Source: Clostridia bacterium (GTDB taxonomy: Bacteria; Bacillota_A; Clostridia; UBA1212; UBA1255). From it: DNA of 10,202 bases. Below, piece after piece: positions 1-6,504 of the stretch; within the stretch, counting starts at the first letter, position 1; each line of letters starts with the position of its first letter. The translations under genes and the position numbers were made by a program. The stretch is taken from the NCBI GenBank assembly GCA_017522515.1, contig JAFWZH010000157.1, positions 1 to 10,202 of the forward strand, in the 5' to 3' direction. The notes beneath the pieces are model-generated. The model worked only from the letters and a program-made list of their open reading frames with translations, was not told the origin of the DNA and ran no database searches.

Positions 1-2514
1 TACAAGTCCGAAAATTGTACGGAGGGGAGTGAAAAGCACAATAGCAACAAGAGCAACTGATGCCAGTACAGCCTTGTTCAAAGTCTTGTTGGTGAAAATT
101 CCTGTCTTGAAAAGTGAACGGTCACTTCTCATATTAAAGGACTGGATAACCTGCGACATAGCAAGAACGAAGAATGTCATTGTCTGACCGATTTTTAATG
201 TTTCTTCTGTGCCGTTGTAACCGATTTTAAATGCAACAAGTGAGAGAATACCGAACATAAAGCCCTGTAAAATTATACGCACACCGAAACCGTTTGCGAA
301 AAGTCCCTCATTCTTAGGCTTTGGCTTGCGTGTCATAATGTCCTTGTCAACGTCCTCCATACCGAGGGCAATTGCAGGAAGTGAGTCTGTTACAAGGTTA
401 ATCATAAGCAGCTGCATTGAAAGCAGGGGAGTTTTGTGCCACAGAAGCATTGCAAAGAATACGAGGATAACTTCACCGATGTTTGTACCAAGGAGGAATC
501 CCACAACCTTTTTGATGTTTGCGTAGATACCTCTACCCTCTCTTACAGCGTCAACGATTGTAGCAAAGTTGTCGTCTGTGAGAGTCATATCAGATGCACC
601 CTTAGCAACGTCTGTACCTGTGATACCCATTGCACAGCCAATATCAGCAGCTTTAAGTGCAGGAGCGTCATTAACGCCGTCACCTGTCATTGATACAACC
701 TGATCCTTTTTCTGCCAAGCCTTGACAATGCGGATTTTGTTTTCGGGGGAAACTCGTGCATAAACGCTGATTGATTCAACCTGCTTGTCGAGTTCTTCCT
801 CAGACATAGCGTCAAGTTCTGCACCTGTAATAGCTCTGTCACCCTCAACGAGAATACCTAAATCCTTAGCAATAGCGGCAGCTGTAATAACGTGGTCGCC
901 TGTAATCATAACAGGTCGGATACCTGCCTGACGGCATACAGCAACAGCATCTCTTGCCTCGGGACGGGGAGGGTCAATCATTCCCACAAGACCTGCAAGA
1001 GTAAGTCCGTTTTCGATTTCCTCTGATGTAAGTTCAGCTGGAATTGTATCAATTTCCTTGTAGCCGATAGCGAGAACACGGAGAGCGTCTGCACTCATCT
1101 TCTCTGTAATTTCCTTAGCCTTTGCGATATTTCCGCCTGTGCAGCGTTCAGCCATCATATCAAAAGCACCCTTTACGATAACAATATTCTTGTCACCGAA
1201 CTTGTTGATAGATGTCATAAGCTTTCTGTCGGAATCAAAAGGAATTTCGCCTACACGGTTATGCTGTGCATTGATTTCGTCCTTTGGCATACCGTTTTTG
1301 TGAGCCGCAAGAACAATTGCAGTTTCTGTGGGGTCACCGATATGCTGTTCTTCGCCGTTTTCGAAAGACACGCTGCCGTCACAGCACAAAGCACCAATCA
1401 TAAGAAGCTTTTTGATGTCCTCGGGACAATTTTCATCAACGAGAACAACATCATCTGCATTGTCAATATAAGCCTTTACAACTGTCATTTTGTTCTGTGT
1501 GAGAGTACCTGTCTTATCGGAGCAGATAACAGATGCGCTTCCGAGAGTTTCAACGGCAGGAAGTCGTCTGATAAGAGCATTTTTCTTAACCATACGCTGA
1601 ACGCCGATTGAAAGAACAATTGTAACAATTGCAGGAAGTCCCTCGGGAATAGCTGAAACTGCGAGGGAGATAGCAGTCATAAAGATTTCAAGAGCAGGAA
1701 TACCGTTGATAATTCCTACAACGAAGATAATTGCACAAGCGGCAAGAGCCATAATTCCGAGGTATTTACCAAGCTGTGCAAGCTTCTGCTGGAGGGGAGT
1801 CTGTGAATCGCTTTCGTTGTCGAGGAGATTTGCGATTTTACCCATTTCGGTATTCATACCTGTGGAGGTTACAACAGCAGTTGCAGTACCATATGTAACG
1901 GAACAGCCTGAGAATACCATATTTGTTCTGTCGCCTATAGGAGCATTTTCCTCAACAGGAGCATATGCGTCCTTTTCGCTGGGAACTGATTCACCTGTGA
2001 GGGCGGATTCCTCTGATTTAAGGCTTACGCTGTGGATAAGACGTGAATCGGCAGGTACGAAATCGCCTGCTTCAAGGTGAATAACATCTCCGGGAACGAG
2101 TTCAGCGGCATCAATTACCTTTTTAACACCGTTTCTGATAACACGGGCATGGGGAGCTGATAAATTCTGGAGAGCATCGAGAGCCTTTTCAGCCTTGCTT
2201 TCCTGAACAACACCCATAATTGCGTTGAGAACAACAATAAGGAGAATGAGAACGGGTTCAAAGAATTCCTTGGGATTGCCCTCAATAATTGCAACGACAA
2301 ATGAAATAACTGCCGCAATGAGCAGAATAATAATCATAACGTCCTTGAACTGCTCCAAAAAACGCTGGAGAGTAGTTTTCTTCTTTTTCTCACGGAGCTT
2401 ATTTTCACCGTATTTTTCACGGTTGGCAGTTACCTCCGCATCTGATAACCCCTTTTCGACACTCACGCCATATTCGCTGAGTATCTCGTCGTTTGATTTG
2501 CTGTGTGCTGACAT
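1..2514 (-). CDS. P-type (IIA-like) calcium-transporting ATPase, C-terminus cut by window edge
   Basis: Membrane cation pump that probably exports Ca2+ using ATP. 838 codons are visible from ATG at 2514 (GGAGGT at 2520-2525, 5-nt spacing) and the frame is still open at base 1. Bacterial members are about 870-900 aa, so roughly the last two membrane helices are missing. Motifs in order: actuator TGES (173-176), PEGLP in helix M4 (290-294), phosphorylation site DKTGT (Asp333), nucleotide-site KGA (Lys448), MTGDGVNDAP hinge (609-618), NIGE in M5 (Asn678, Glu681) and NLVTD in M6 (Asn706, Thr709, Asp710). These match the Ca2+ ligands of SERCA sites I and II, including the M5 Glu that one-site pumps lack. 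The M8 Glu (SERCA E908) is Gln788 here, as is common in bacteria. Family assignment is secure; Ca2+ rather than another cation is inferred from the ligand set. Codon use is richer in G/C than in the recombinases at the other end. Confidence 0.96.
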   Translation of the reverse strand, partial: MSAHSKSNDEILSEYGVSVEKGLSDAEVTANREKYGENKLREKKKKTTLQRFLEQFKDVMIIILLIAAVISFVVAIIEGNPKEFFEPVLILLIVVLNAIMGVVQESKAEKALDALQNLSAPHARVIRNGVKKVIDAAELVPGDVIHLEAGDFVPADSRLIHSVSLKSEESALTGESVPSEKDAYAPVEENAPIGDRTNMVFSGCSVTYGTATAVVTSTGMNTEMGKIANLLDNESDSQTPLQQKLAQLGKYLGIMALAACAIIFVVGIINGIPALEIFMTAISLAVSAIPEGLPAIVTIVLSIGVQRMVKKNALIRRLPAVETLGSASVICSDKTGTLTQNKMTVVKAYIDNADDVVLVDENCPEDIKKLLMIGALCCDGSVSFENGEEQHIGDPTETAIVLAAHKNGMPKDEINAQHNRVGEIPFDSDRKLMTSINKFGDKNIVIVKGAFDMMAERCTGGNIAKAKEITEKMSADALRVLAIGYKEIDTIPAELTSEEIENGLTLAGLVGMIDPPRPEARDAVAVCRQAGIRPVMITGDHVITAAAIAKDLGILVEGDRAITGAELDAMSEEELDKQVESISVYARVSPENKIRIVKAWQKKDQVVSMTGDGVNDAPALKAADIGCAMGITGTDVAKGASDMTLTDDNFATIVDAVREGRGIYANIKKVVGFLLGTNIGEVILVFFAMLLWHKTPLLSMQLLMINLVTDSLPAIALGMEDVDKDIMTRKPKPKNEGLFANGFGVRIILQGFMFGILSLVAFKIGYNGTEETLKIGQTMTFFVLAMSQVIQSFNMRSDRSLFKTGIFTNKTLNKAVLASVALVAIVLFTPLRTIFGLV

Positions 2515-2540
2515 AGTTTACCTCCATAATATCATGTTTT

Positions 2541-2560
2541 ACACTAACCCTCGTTAGCGT
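2541..2560 (-). promoter_or_regulatory. Hairpin or operator at the 5' end of the Ca2+-ATPase mRNA
   Basis: On the minus strand ACGCTAAC and GTTAGTGT can pair over 8 positions (one G-U) around a GAGG loop. The palindrome starts within a few bases of the expected transcription start of the promoter at 2570-2598. It could be a repressor operator or a 5' mRNA-stabilising hairpin. The half-site core GTTAG is reminiscent of DtxR/MntR-type metal-regulator boxes, but the match is loose and that link is a guess. Confidence 0.5.
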
Positions 2561-2569
2561 TCACATTTA

Positions 2570-2598
2570 ATTATAGTATTTTTTGTAACAATTGTCAA
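2570..2598 (-). promoter_or_regulatory. Promoter of the Ca2+-ATPase gene
   Basis: Perfect sigma-A consensus on the minus strand: TTGACA (2593-2598), 17-bp spacer, TATAAT (2570-2575). The start codon is 55 bp downstream. ACAATTGT, an 8-bp palindrome, overlaps the -35 box and the spacer. Confidence 0.85.
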
Positions 2599-2669
2599 TG
2601 GGGAATTCAGCGTTTTGGGAGATATTACAAATAGCGGTTTATAGGGGGATTTTTATTGGTTAAGATAAT

Positions 2670-2703
2670 ATAGCAAACGACAAAACCTTTTGGCGTTTGC
2701 TAT
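2670..2703. repeat. 34-bp near-palindromic intergenic repeat, copy 1
   Basis: Two 16-bp arms (ATAGCAAACGACAAAA and its complement with one mismatch) surround CC. The same 34-bp unit, read on the other strand, is at 6705-6738 with only a terminal base and the two loop bases changed. The conserved arms in opposite orientation suggest a dispersed palindromic element (REP- or MITE-like). It lies upstream of the Ca2+-ATPase promoter. Confidence 0.75.
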
Positions 2704-2704
2704 T

Positions 2705-2756
2705 TGCCGATCCGCACGGAGCAAACTTTAGTTTGCGGATGTGCGAGGCACTTTAA
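2705..2756. repeat. Nested-stem intergenic repeat, complete copy
   Basis: Three nested complementary arms are present: TGCC/GGCA (2705-2708 with 2747-2750), CGCAC/GTGCG (2713-2717 with 2741-2745) and GCAAAC/GTTTGC (2721-2726 with 2731-2736, loop TTTA). An alternative pairing ATCCGCA/TGCGGAT is also possible. The right-hand 36 bases (2721-2756) are repeated exactly at 5030-5065, where the left arms are absent. Its sequence also resembles the AGCAAAC arms of the adjacent 34-bp repeat. Function unknown. Confidence 0.7.
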
Positions 2757-2844
2757 ATAATTCTACTGTGATTTTATCATAAAACAATCACAAATTGCAC
2801 CTTATGCCATTGGATTTGTCTGCTAATATTTTAGGGATTGGTAT

Positions 2845-2880
2845 AAAATGCCTCTCCATTCAGAATGGGGAGGCATTTTT
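2845..2880 (-). terminator. Rho-independent terminator after the nucleoside phosphorylase gene
   Basis: Hairpin with 16-bp arms (AAAATGCCTC... pairing with ...GAGGCATTTT) and a 3-base loop, 14 bp past the TAA of the leftward gene. It is flanked by T-rich tracts on both strands, so it may work in both directions. Read leftward it has one A-C mismatch; read rightward the pair is a G-U. Confidence 0.85.
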
Positions 2881-2893
2881 AGAAATTATGATT

Positions 2894-3643
2894 TTACAAA
2901 AACAAAGCTGTTTCAAGTGCAATATATAATTTACCTAGATTGTGATTTGCCCCGTGAAGTCCCTCAATGTCGTAACCGCTTGATTCCAGTACATCACCTG
3001 ATTCAAGAAAATCATAAAGCTCAAAATCATAGAAATCACACAAAGCCTGCACACCTGCAAGTTCCATTTCAACTGCAATACAGCCCTCTTTTCTGCGTTT
3101 TTCAACAAGTCCCACAGTTTCTCTTATCATAGAATCTGTTGTCCAGACTTTGCCCAATACATAGGGGATATTTAATTCTTCAAATATATCAGCTAATTTC
3201 TTGCTGTTTTTGATTTCAATATAGTCTGCGGGTTCAGCAAAGTAGTATGAACAACCTTCGCCACGATAGCTTTCTGTGGGAATTATAAATCTGCCTTCGG
3301 TTTTTTCTCTGTCAAGACTTCCGCAAGAACCAAACATAATAAATTTTGTGGCACCTGTCTGCCAATGTGCTTCATAGCAGAAAGCCGACGCAAGTGCAGA
3401 ACCTATGCCAGTTAAATAAAAGGCAATATCTCTGCCTTTATAATTCATTTTATAGATAGTTATATCACCGTTACAAGAACTCAGAATTCCAATCTTTTCG
3501 CATGGATAGGTATTAAGCAGGTGATTATGTATATCTATTGAAAAGATAATCAGACATAAATCTGTAATATGTTTTGGTTCGCCGTAAAAATCCTTAATGT
3601 TAATAACGGGTTCTGTTTTAATATCGTAGCAATCTGTAATCAT
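2894..3643 (-). CDS. Nucleoside phosphorylase-family protein (uridine/purine phosphorylase-like)
   Basis: Predicted cytoplasmic enzyme of the PNP/UDP phosphorylase superfamily, which cleaves the glycosidic bond of nucleosides in salvage; the true substrate cannot be read from the sequence. 249 aa, about the usual length. Visible motifs: LTGIGSALAS (78-87), the GSCGSL glycine turn (105-110), EGCSYYF (129-135) matching the EGTSYHY-type segment of Udp-like enzymes, TTDS (168-171) and VEMELAG (191-197), the base/ribose-binding EME signature. The N-terminal phosphate loop (usually GDPxR) is not apparent; residues 30-36 read CLIIFSI instead, so phosphate-dependent catalysis is uncertain. Start ATG at 3643 follows AAGGAG (3651-3656) with 7-nt spacing. 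It has its own promoter inside the 80-bp element upstream and a terminator at 2845-2880, so it is probably monocistronic. Confidence 0.88.
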   Translation of the reverse strand: MITDCYDIKTEPVINIKDFYGEPKHITDLCLIIFSIDIHNHLLNTYPCEKIGILSSCNGDITIYKMNYKGRDIAFYLTGIGSALASAFCYEAHWQTGATKFIMFGSCGSLDREKTEGRFIIPTESYRGEGCSYYFAEPADYIEIKNSKKLADIFEELNIPYVLGKVWTTDSMIRETVGLVEKRRKEGCIAVEMELAGVQALCDFYDFELYDFLESGDVLESSGYDIEGLHGANHNLGKLYIALETALFL

Positions 3644-3668
3644 AATATTTCTCCTTTATTTTATTCTT

Positions 3669-3697
3669 ATTATACCCGAAAAACTTCTTTTAGTCAA
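3669..3697 (-). promoter_or_regulatory. Promoter of the phosphorylase gene, embedded in repeat element A
   Basis: Minus strand: TTGACT (3692-3697), 17-bp spacer, TATAAT (3669-3674). The start codon is 26 bp beyond the -10 box. The -35 box sits inside the repeat element and the -10 box straddles its left edge. A 30-bp perfect palindrome at 3699-3728 lies immediately upstream of the -35, where an operator or activator site would be expected. Confidence 0.82.
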
Positions 3698-3753
3698 GAA
3701 GTTTTTACTGGTATACCAGTAAAAACTTTGGAATTTAACATAGTTTTTCGGGT
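3674..3753. repeat. 80-bp promoter-bearing palindromic element, copy A
   Basis: The ends are exact inverted repeats (ACCCGAAAAACT at 3674-3685, complement at 3742-3753). Inside are an 11-bp-stem hairpin (AAAAACTTCTT with AAGAAGTTTTT, overlapping the left end repeat) and a perfect 30-bp palindrome at 3699-3728 with core ACTGGTATACCAGT. A second 80-bp copy at 5236-5315 differs at 6 positions by eye, all transitions. The TGGTATACCA core resembles operators of FadR-subfamily GntR regulators (UxuR/ExuR type), but no regulator gene is present here. It could be a mobile MITE supplying a promoter or a duplicated regulatory region. Confidence 0.85.
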
Positions 3754-3806
3754 TGGTTTATGTGAAGTTGCTTTATTATTCAGCGTAATTATCATATCTT
3801 TGAAAA

Positions 3807-5006
3807 TCACCAATTTTCCCGCAAAAGGAAATCTGCAATATGCACGATTTCAATGCCGTTGTCATTACCGATTGCAAGAGGGTCACGGCAGACAACATAC
3901 TTGTGATAATGGTCTTTAATTTCCATAAGATTATCTGTTTCACGAGTGGATTCTGTCGGTAGTTCAACGCAAACCTGCACATATATACGTTCTTCTCTGC
4001 GAACTCCTACAAAGTCAATTTCCTTTGTGCTGTTCTTTCCGATATATACATCATAGCCCCTGCGTTTCATTTCAAGATATACTACATTTTCAAACATTGC
4101 AGAAAGCATTTTTCTGTCAAAGCCCATTTGGCTATATCTGAATGAAATGTCGGAAAGATAATATTTTTCCTGTGTTTTCAGCACAGATTTGCCTTGTAAA
4201 TCATATCTCTGGCAGGGATAAATAATAAAAGCTTCTGTGAGCCATTTGATATAGTTGTAAACCGATTCCACAGAAAGACTGCGGTTTTCGCTTTTGAGGA
4301 ATTTTATAATAGACGAAGCGGAAAAAGTCATTCCCACATTTTCAACAATGTAGCGTACAACTCGGTCAAAAAGCTCCTTGTTACGTATTTTGTGCCGCTT
4401 GGAAATATCCCTTGTGATAACAGAGGCGTAAATTCCCTCCACAATCTGATAAGCGGAACGTGTATCGAAATCGCTGATACCGATAAGAGGAAAACCGCCG
4501 AATTGAATATACTCGTCAAATACAGTTCTTGCTTCGGAAAAATCCTTGTTTTTGAAAGTGAGATATTCCTTGAAAGATAGCGTATATACAGGTATCAGAA
4601 CATAGCGTCCTGTGAGATATGTTGAAATTTCGCTTGACATCAGTTTTGAGTTTGAGCCTGTCACGTAAATGTCAACATCACAGCTTTCAAGCAGACTATT
4701 CACAACCTTTTCCCAGCCGTTAACCTCCTGTAATTCATCGAGGAACAGATAACATCTGCCCTTATTCTGAATAGCAGTTTTCAGGTCGTTGTACATATCT
4801 TTTGCGGTAAAGTTATCATCAATATTCATTTCATTGTATCTGCGTTGGATAATATTTTCATTGCTGATTCCACGCTTTTTCAGTTCCTCAGCTATCATTG
4901 CAAGGATAGTGGATTTTCCGCAGCGACGGACACCTGCAAGAATTTTTACAAGTGGCACGTCAATAAATGACTTAATAGCTTCTATATAATCAGGTCTGAT
5001 AATCAT
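3807..5006 (-). CDS. AAA+ ATPase, AAA_14/DUF4143 family
   Basis: 399 aa, a normal length for this widespread family of unknown cellular role. N-terminal P-loop ATPase: Walker A GVRRCGKST (25-33, Lys31), Walker B CYLFLDE (85-91, Asp90/Glu91), sensor-1-like TGSNS (116-120) and LTGRY with a candidate Arg finger (Arg134). A winged-helix-like middle follows, about 210-270. The C-terminal DUF4143 region has a PD-(D/E)XK-like pattern: FENVVYLE near 305-312, EIDF at 329-332, then YVQVCVE near 342-348, where the usual catalytic Lys is Cys; from memory, that is common in this family and argues against active nuclease chemistry. Start ATG 5006 follows GGAGGT (5013-5018) with 6-nt spacing. The likely promoter is at 5231-5259, more than 200 bp upstream, with two repeats in between. 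No terminator is evident in the 53 bp before element A, so transcription may continue into the phosphorylase gene. Confidence 0.92.
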   Translation of the reverse strand: MIIRPDYIEAIKSFIDVPLVKILAGVRRCGKSTILAMIAEELKKRGISNENIIQRRYNEMNIDDNFTAKDMYNDLKTAIQNKGRCYLFLDELQEVNGWEKVVNSLLESCDVDIYVTGSNSKLMSSEISTYLTGRYVLIPVYTLSFKEYLTFKNKDFSEARTVFDEYIQFGGFPLIGISDFDTRSAYQIVEGIYASVITRDISKRHKIRNKELFDRVVRYIVENVGMTFSASSIIKFLKSENRSLSVESVYNYIKWLTEAFIIYPCQRYDLQGKSVLKTQEKYYLSDISFRYSQMGFDRKMLSAMFENVVYLEMKRRGYDVYIGKNSTKEIDFVGVRREERIYVQVCVELPTESTRETDNLMEIKDHYHKYVVCRDPLAIGNDNGIEIVHIADFLLRENW

Positions 5007-5029
5007 AGCAACACCTCCGATATACTATT

Positions 5030-5065
5030 GCAAACTTTAGTTTGCGGATGTGCGAGGCACTTTAA
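5030..5065. repeat. 36-bp exact direct copy of the nested-stem repeat (right part only)
   Basis: Identical in sequence and orientation to 2721-2756, including the GCAAAC-TTTA-GTTTGC hairpin. The left arms present at 2705-2717 are missing. The copy ends in TTAA, where the MITE-like element at 5062-5226 begins. It lies in the leader region of the AAA+ ATPase gene. Confidence 0.85.
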
Positions 5066-5226
5066 GGTCATCTCTAAAAACCCTTTTGAGAAAAAACAGC
5101 TATGCACGACATCTGCTTCGTCAATCTCCCTTGGAGTGCGACAGCATGCCTGTGGAAGGTTTCCTTGCAGCTGTCATACCTATCTGTTTTTTCTTTAATT
5201 AAACGAGTTTTTAGAGATGCCCTTAA
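5062..5226. mobile_element. 165-bp MITE-like element
   Basis: Terminal inverted repeats of 20 bp match at 19 positions: TTAAGGTCATCTC... at 5062-5081 and the complement of TTAAGGGCATCTC... at 5207-5226. A second, inner inverted pair is AGAAAAAACAG (5089-5099) with CTGTTTTTTCT (5184-5194). No transposase is encoded. A rearranged partial copy in opposite orientation is at 6645-6700. Target-site duplication cannot be assigned; TTAA or TA at the ends is possible. It separates promoter B from the AAA+ ATPase gene. A 60-codon rightward reading frame through it is not considered a gene. Confidence 0.72.
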
Positions 5227-5230
5227 TATA

Positions 5231-5259
5231 ATTATACCCGAAAAACTTCTTTTAGTCAA
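5231..5259 (-). promoter_or_regulatory. Promoter B, embedded in repeat element B, pointing at the AAA+ ATPase gene
   Basis: Minus strand TTGACT (5254-5259), 17-bp spacer, TATAAT (5231-5236), the same arrangement as the promoter at 3669-3697. The expected start of transcription (about 5224) falls at the edge of the 165-bp MITE, giving an untranslated leader of about 220 nt made largely of repeats. Confidence 0.7.
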
Positions 5260-5315
5260 GAAGTTTTTGCTGGTATACCGATAAAAACTTTGGAGTTTGA
5301 TATAGTTTTTCGGGT
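5236..5315. repeat. 80-bp promoter-bearing palindromic element, copy B
   Basis: Same length, orientation and 12-bp complementary ends as copy A at 3674-3753; 74 of 80 positions agree by eye. Three of the six changes fall in or next to the central palindrome, which here reads GCTGGTATACCGAT and is no longer perfect. The left flank also shares ATTATA with copy A; beyond that and one base on the right the similarity stops. Confidence 0.85.
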
Positions 5316-5424
5316 TTGCTGATAAAGTTTAGCTGGTGGAGCAATATAACCTATTGCGGATAAGCATTACAGGGAGCCTCTACAGTTTTTTCAAAAAAAT
5401 ATATCCGAACCCACTCTTGAACTA
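5316..5424. other. Intergenic spacer with no recognised gene
   Basis: Between element B and the lipoprotein promoter I see only a short hairpin, GCAATA with TATTGC around a 5-base loop (5341-5357). No ORF with a ribosome binding site is visible. Confidence 0.5.
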
Positions 5425-5453
5425 TTGACAATTTTTTGTGTGTCGTGTATAAT
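5425..5453 (+). promoter_or_regulatory. Promoter of the lipoprotein gene
   Basis: Perfect consensus TTGACA (5425-5430), 17-bp spacer, TATAAT (5448-5453), leaving a leader of about 80 nt before the start codon at 5541. Confidence 0.88.
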
Positions 5454-5475
5454 AAAGGGGTTCCCTAAAGAAAAA

Positions 5476-5511
5476 ATTGTATGTTCTTTTGGTATGCGAA
5501 AGAGATACAAT
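5476..5511 (+). promoter_or_regulatory. Leader hairpin upstream of the lipoprotein gene
   Basis: ATTGTAT (5476-5482) pairs with ATACAAT (5505-5511) and TCTTT (5485-5489) with AAAGA (5499-5503), an imperfect 12-bp stem with a 9-base loop, 16 nt before the ribosome binding site. Thirteen bases just before it (CCCTAAAGAAAAA, 5463-5475) recur at 6655-6667 in the MITE relic. Role unknown: mRNA stability or a protein or RNA binding site are possible. Confidence 0.45.
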
Positions 5512-5540
5512 AAATTTATGAGAAATAAAGGAGAAGATTT

Positions 5541-6386
5541 ATGAAAAAATATATTGGAATTATGGTGCTGACGGCTTTGCTTTCTTTGACAGGATGCGGA
5601 ATTGAAGTTGAGAAAATAGACAATACAGCTGAACAGACAACAGAAGCCCCAGTTGTGGGAACAACAGCAGAAAATATTATAGAATCAGAATCACAGTCAG
5701 CAACCGCAGCTGATACCGCAGCTCCCGAAATAACCCCAACTACTGAGGCTGAAACTACTACAGTTACTCAAACAGAGCCACCTACTGAGCCTGCAACTAC
5801 TGTACAAGAAACAACCGCAGCAAGCCCAAATGAGATTTTCGCCCTGAATGGACCGCTTGGACGTCATCAGGGAGTTGAGGAATTTGACAATGCAAAATTT
5901 GCGGCATCTTTTGGAACAGGCGATTTCATCAAAAACGCTGACGGCACATTCACATTGACAACTATGATTTACCGCTATGAAATGTTCAGCGGTGAAGATA
6001 TTCAATCTCTGAAAGTTGGCGATACAATCTGGTGTCTTGGCAAGAATGTTGCTGTTGAAACTATAGAAGTCCGTGACAGCGGTCTTATCGTTGTAAATGG
6101 CGGCATTGAAAATGGCGGACGTTATTTTAAAACAGACGAAAATGGCTTGTATTTCGAAAGCGGTATGAATGACCGCCATTCCTATTATGAAATCGGCGAA
6201 AATACCTACACTCTTTCAGCTGATTTTGTATTTACAGATAATTCTGATATGGATAACCCAAAGACATATACTGCCGAAGAACTTATATCACTTCTTACAT
6301 ATGATACGCATTTTGTCAACAGTAATACAATTGTGGAAACTTCCAACGGTGTTGTAACTGCAATTGTGAGAAATTATATTCCGTAA
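5541..6386 (+). CDS. Secreted lipoprotein of unknown function with Thr/Glu/Pro-rich linker
   Basis: 281 aa. A short signal peptide (MKKYIGIMVLTALLSLTGC) ends in the lipobox LTGC, with Cys19 the predicted lipidation site, so the protein should be anchored on the outer face of the membrane. Residues about 29-96 are a low-complexity linker rich in Thr, Glu, Pro and Ala, typical of Ruminococcus-type surface proteins. Residues about 97-281 form a folded-looking domain with many short beta-type segments (for example YRYEMFSGEDIQSLKVGD). I do not recognise this domain and see no catalytic motif. Start ATG 5541 follows AAGGAG (5528-5533) with 7-nt spacing. It has its own promoter and appears to be monocistronic. 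Confidence 0.88.
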   Translation: MKKYIGIMVLTALLSLTGCGIEVEKIDNTAEQTTEAPVVGTTAENIIESESQSATAADTAAPEITPTTEAETTTVTQTEPPTEPATTVQETTAASPNEIFALNGPLGRHQGVEEFDNAKFAASFGTGDFIKNADGTFTLTTMIYRYEMFSGEDIQSLKVGDTIWCLGKNVAVETIEVRDSGLIVVNGGIENGGRYFKTDENGLYFESGMNDRHSYYEIGENTYTLSADFVFTDNSDMDNPKTYTAEELISLLTYDTHFVNSNTIVETSNGVVTAIVRNYIP

Positions 6387-6447
6387 TATTGAATATAGAA
6401 GTCGGACAGAACCATAAGGATTTGACGGAGTATCATTGAAACTTGCT

Positions 6448-6477
6448 GGGGAAAAACTTTCTCAAAAGGGTTTCCCT
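6448..6477 (+). terminator. Possible weak terminator after the lipoprotein gene
   Basis: GGGAAA-AA-CTTT (6449-6460) can pair with AAAG-GG-TTTCCC (6465-6476) with two A-G mismatches and a CTCA loop. No T-run follows, so it is not a classical terminator. TTTCTCAAAAGGGTTT here (6458-6473) also occurs, complemented, near the left end of the MITE (5078-5093). Confidence 0.3.
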
Positions 6478-6504
6478 CGATAAATTTCCATAATTTCCAA
6501 AGTA

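Noticed and set aside
1261..2557. Several rightward frames of 110-124 aa in the first 2.5 kb
   Set aside because: All are antisense to the continuous P-type ATPase gene, which carries every expected motif in order.
2848..3132. 94-aa rightward frame opposite the phosphorylase gene
   Set aside because: Starts within the terminator hairpin and is antisense to a gene with clear family motifs.
5102..5284. 60-aa rightward frame across the MITE and element B
   Set aside because: It is made of repeat DNA, has no ribosome binding site and ends inside the promoter element; no known protein features.
5697..6179. 160-aa leftward open frame antisense to the lipoprotein gene
   Set aside because: It lies wholly inside a gene with a lipobox, promoter and ribosome binding site, has no ribosome binding site of its own, and its odd Cys/Ser-rich composition is what the complement of Thr/Glu-rich codons gives.
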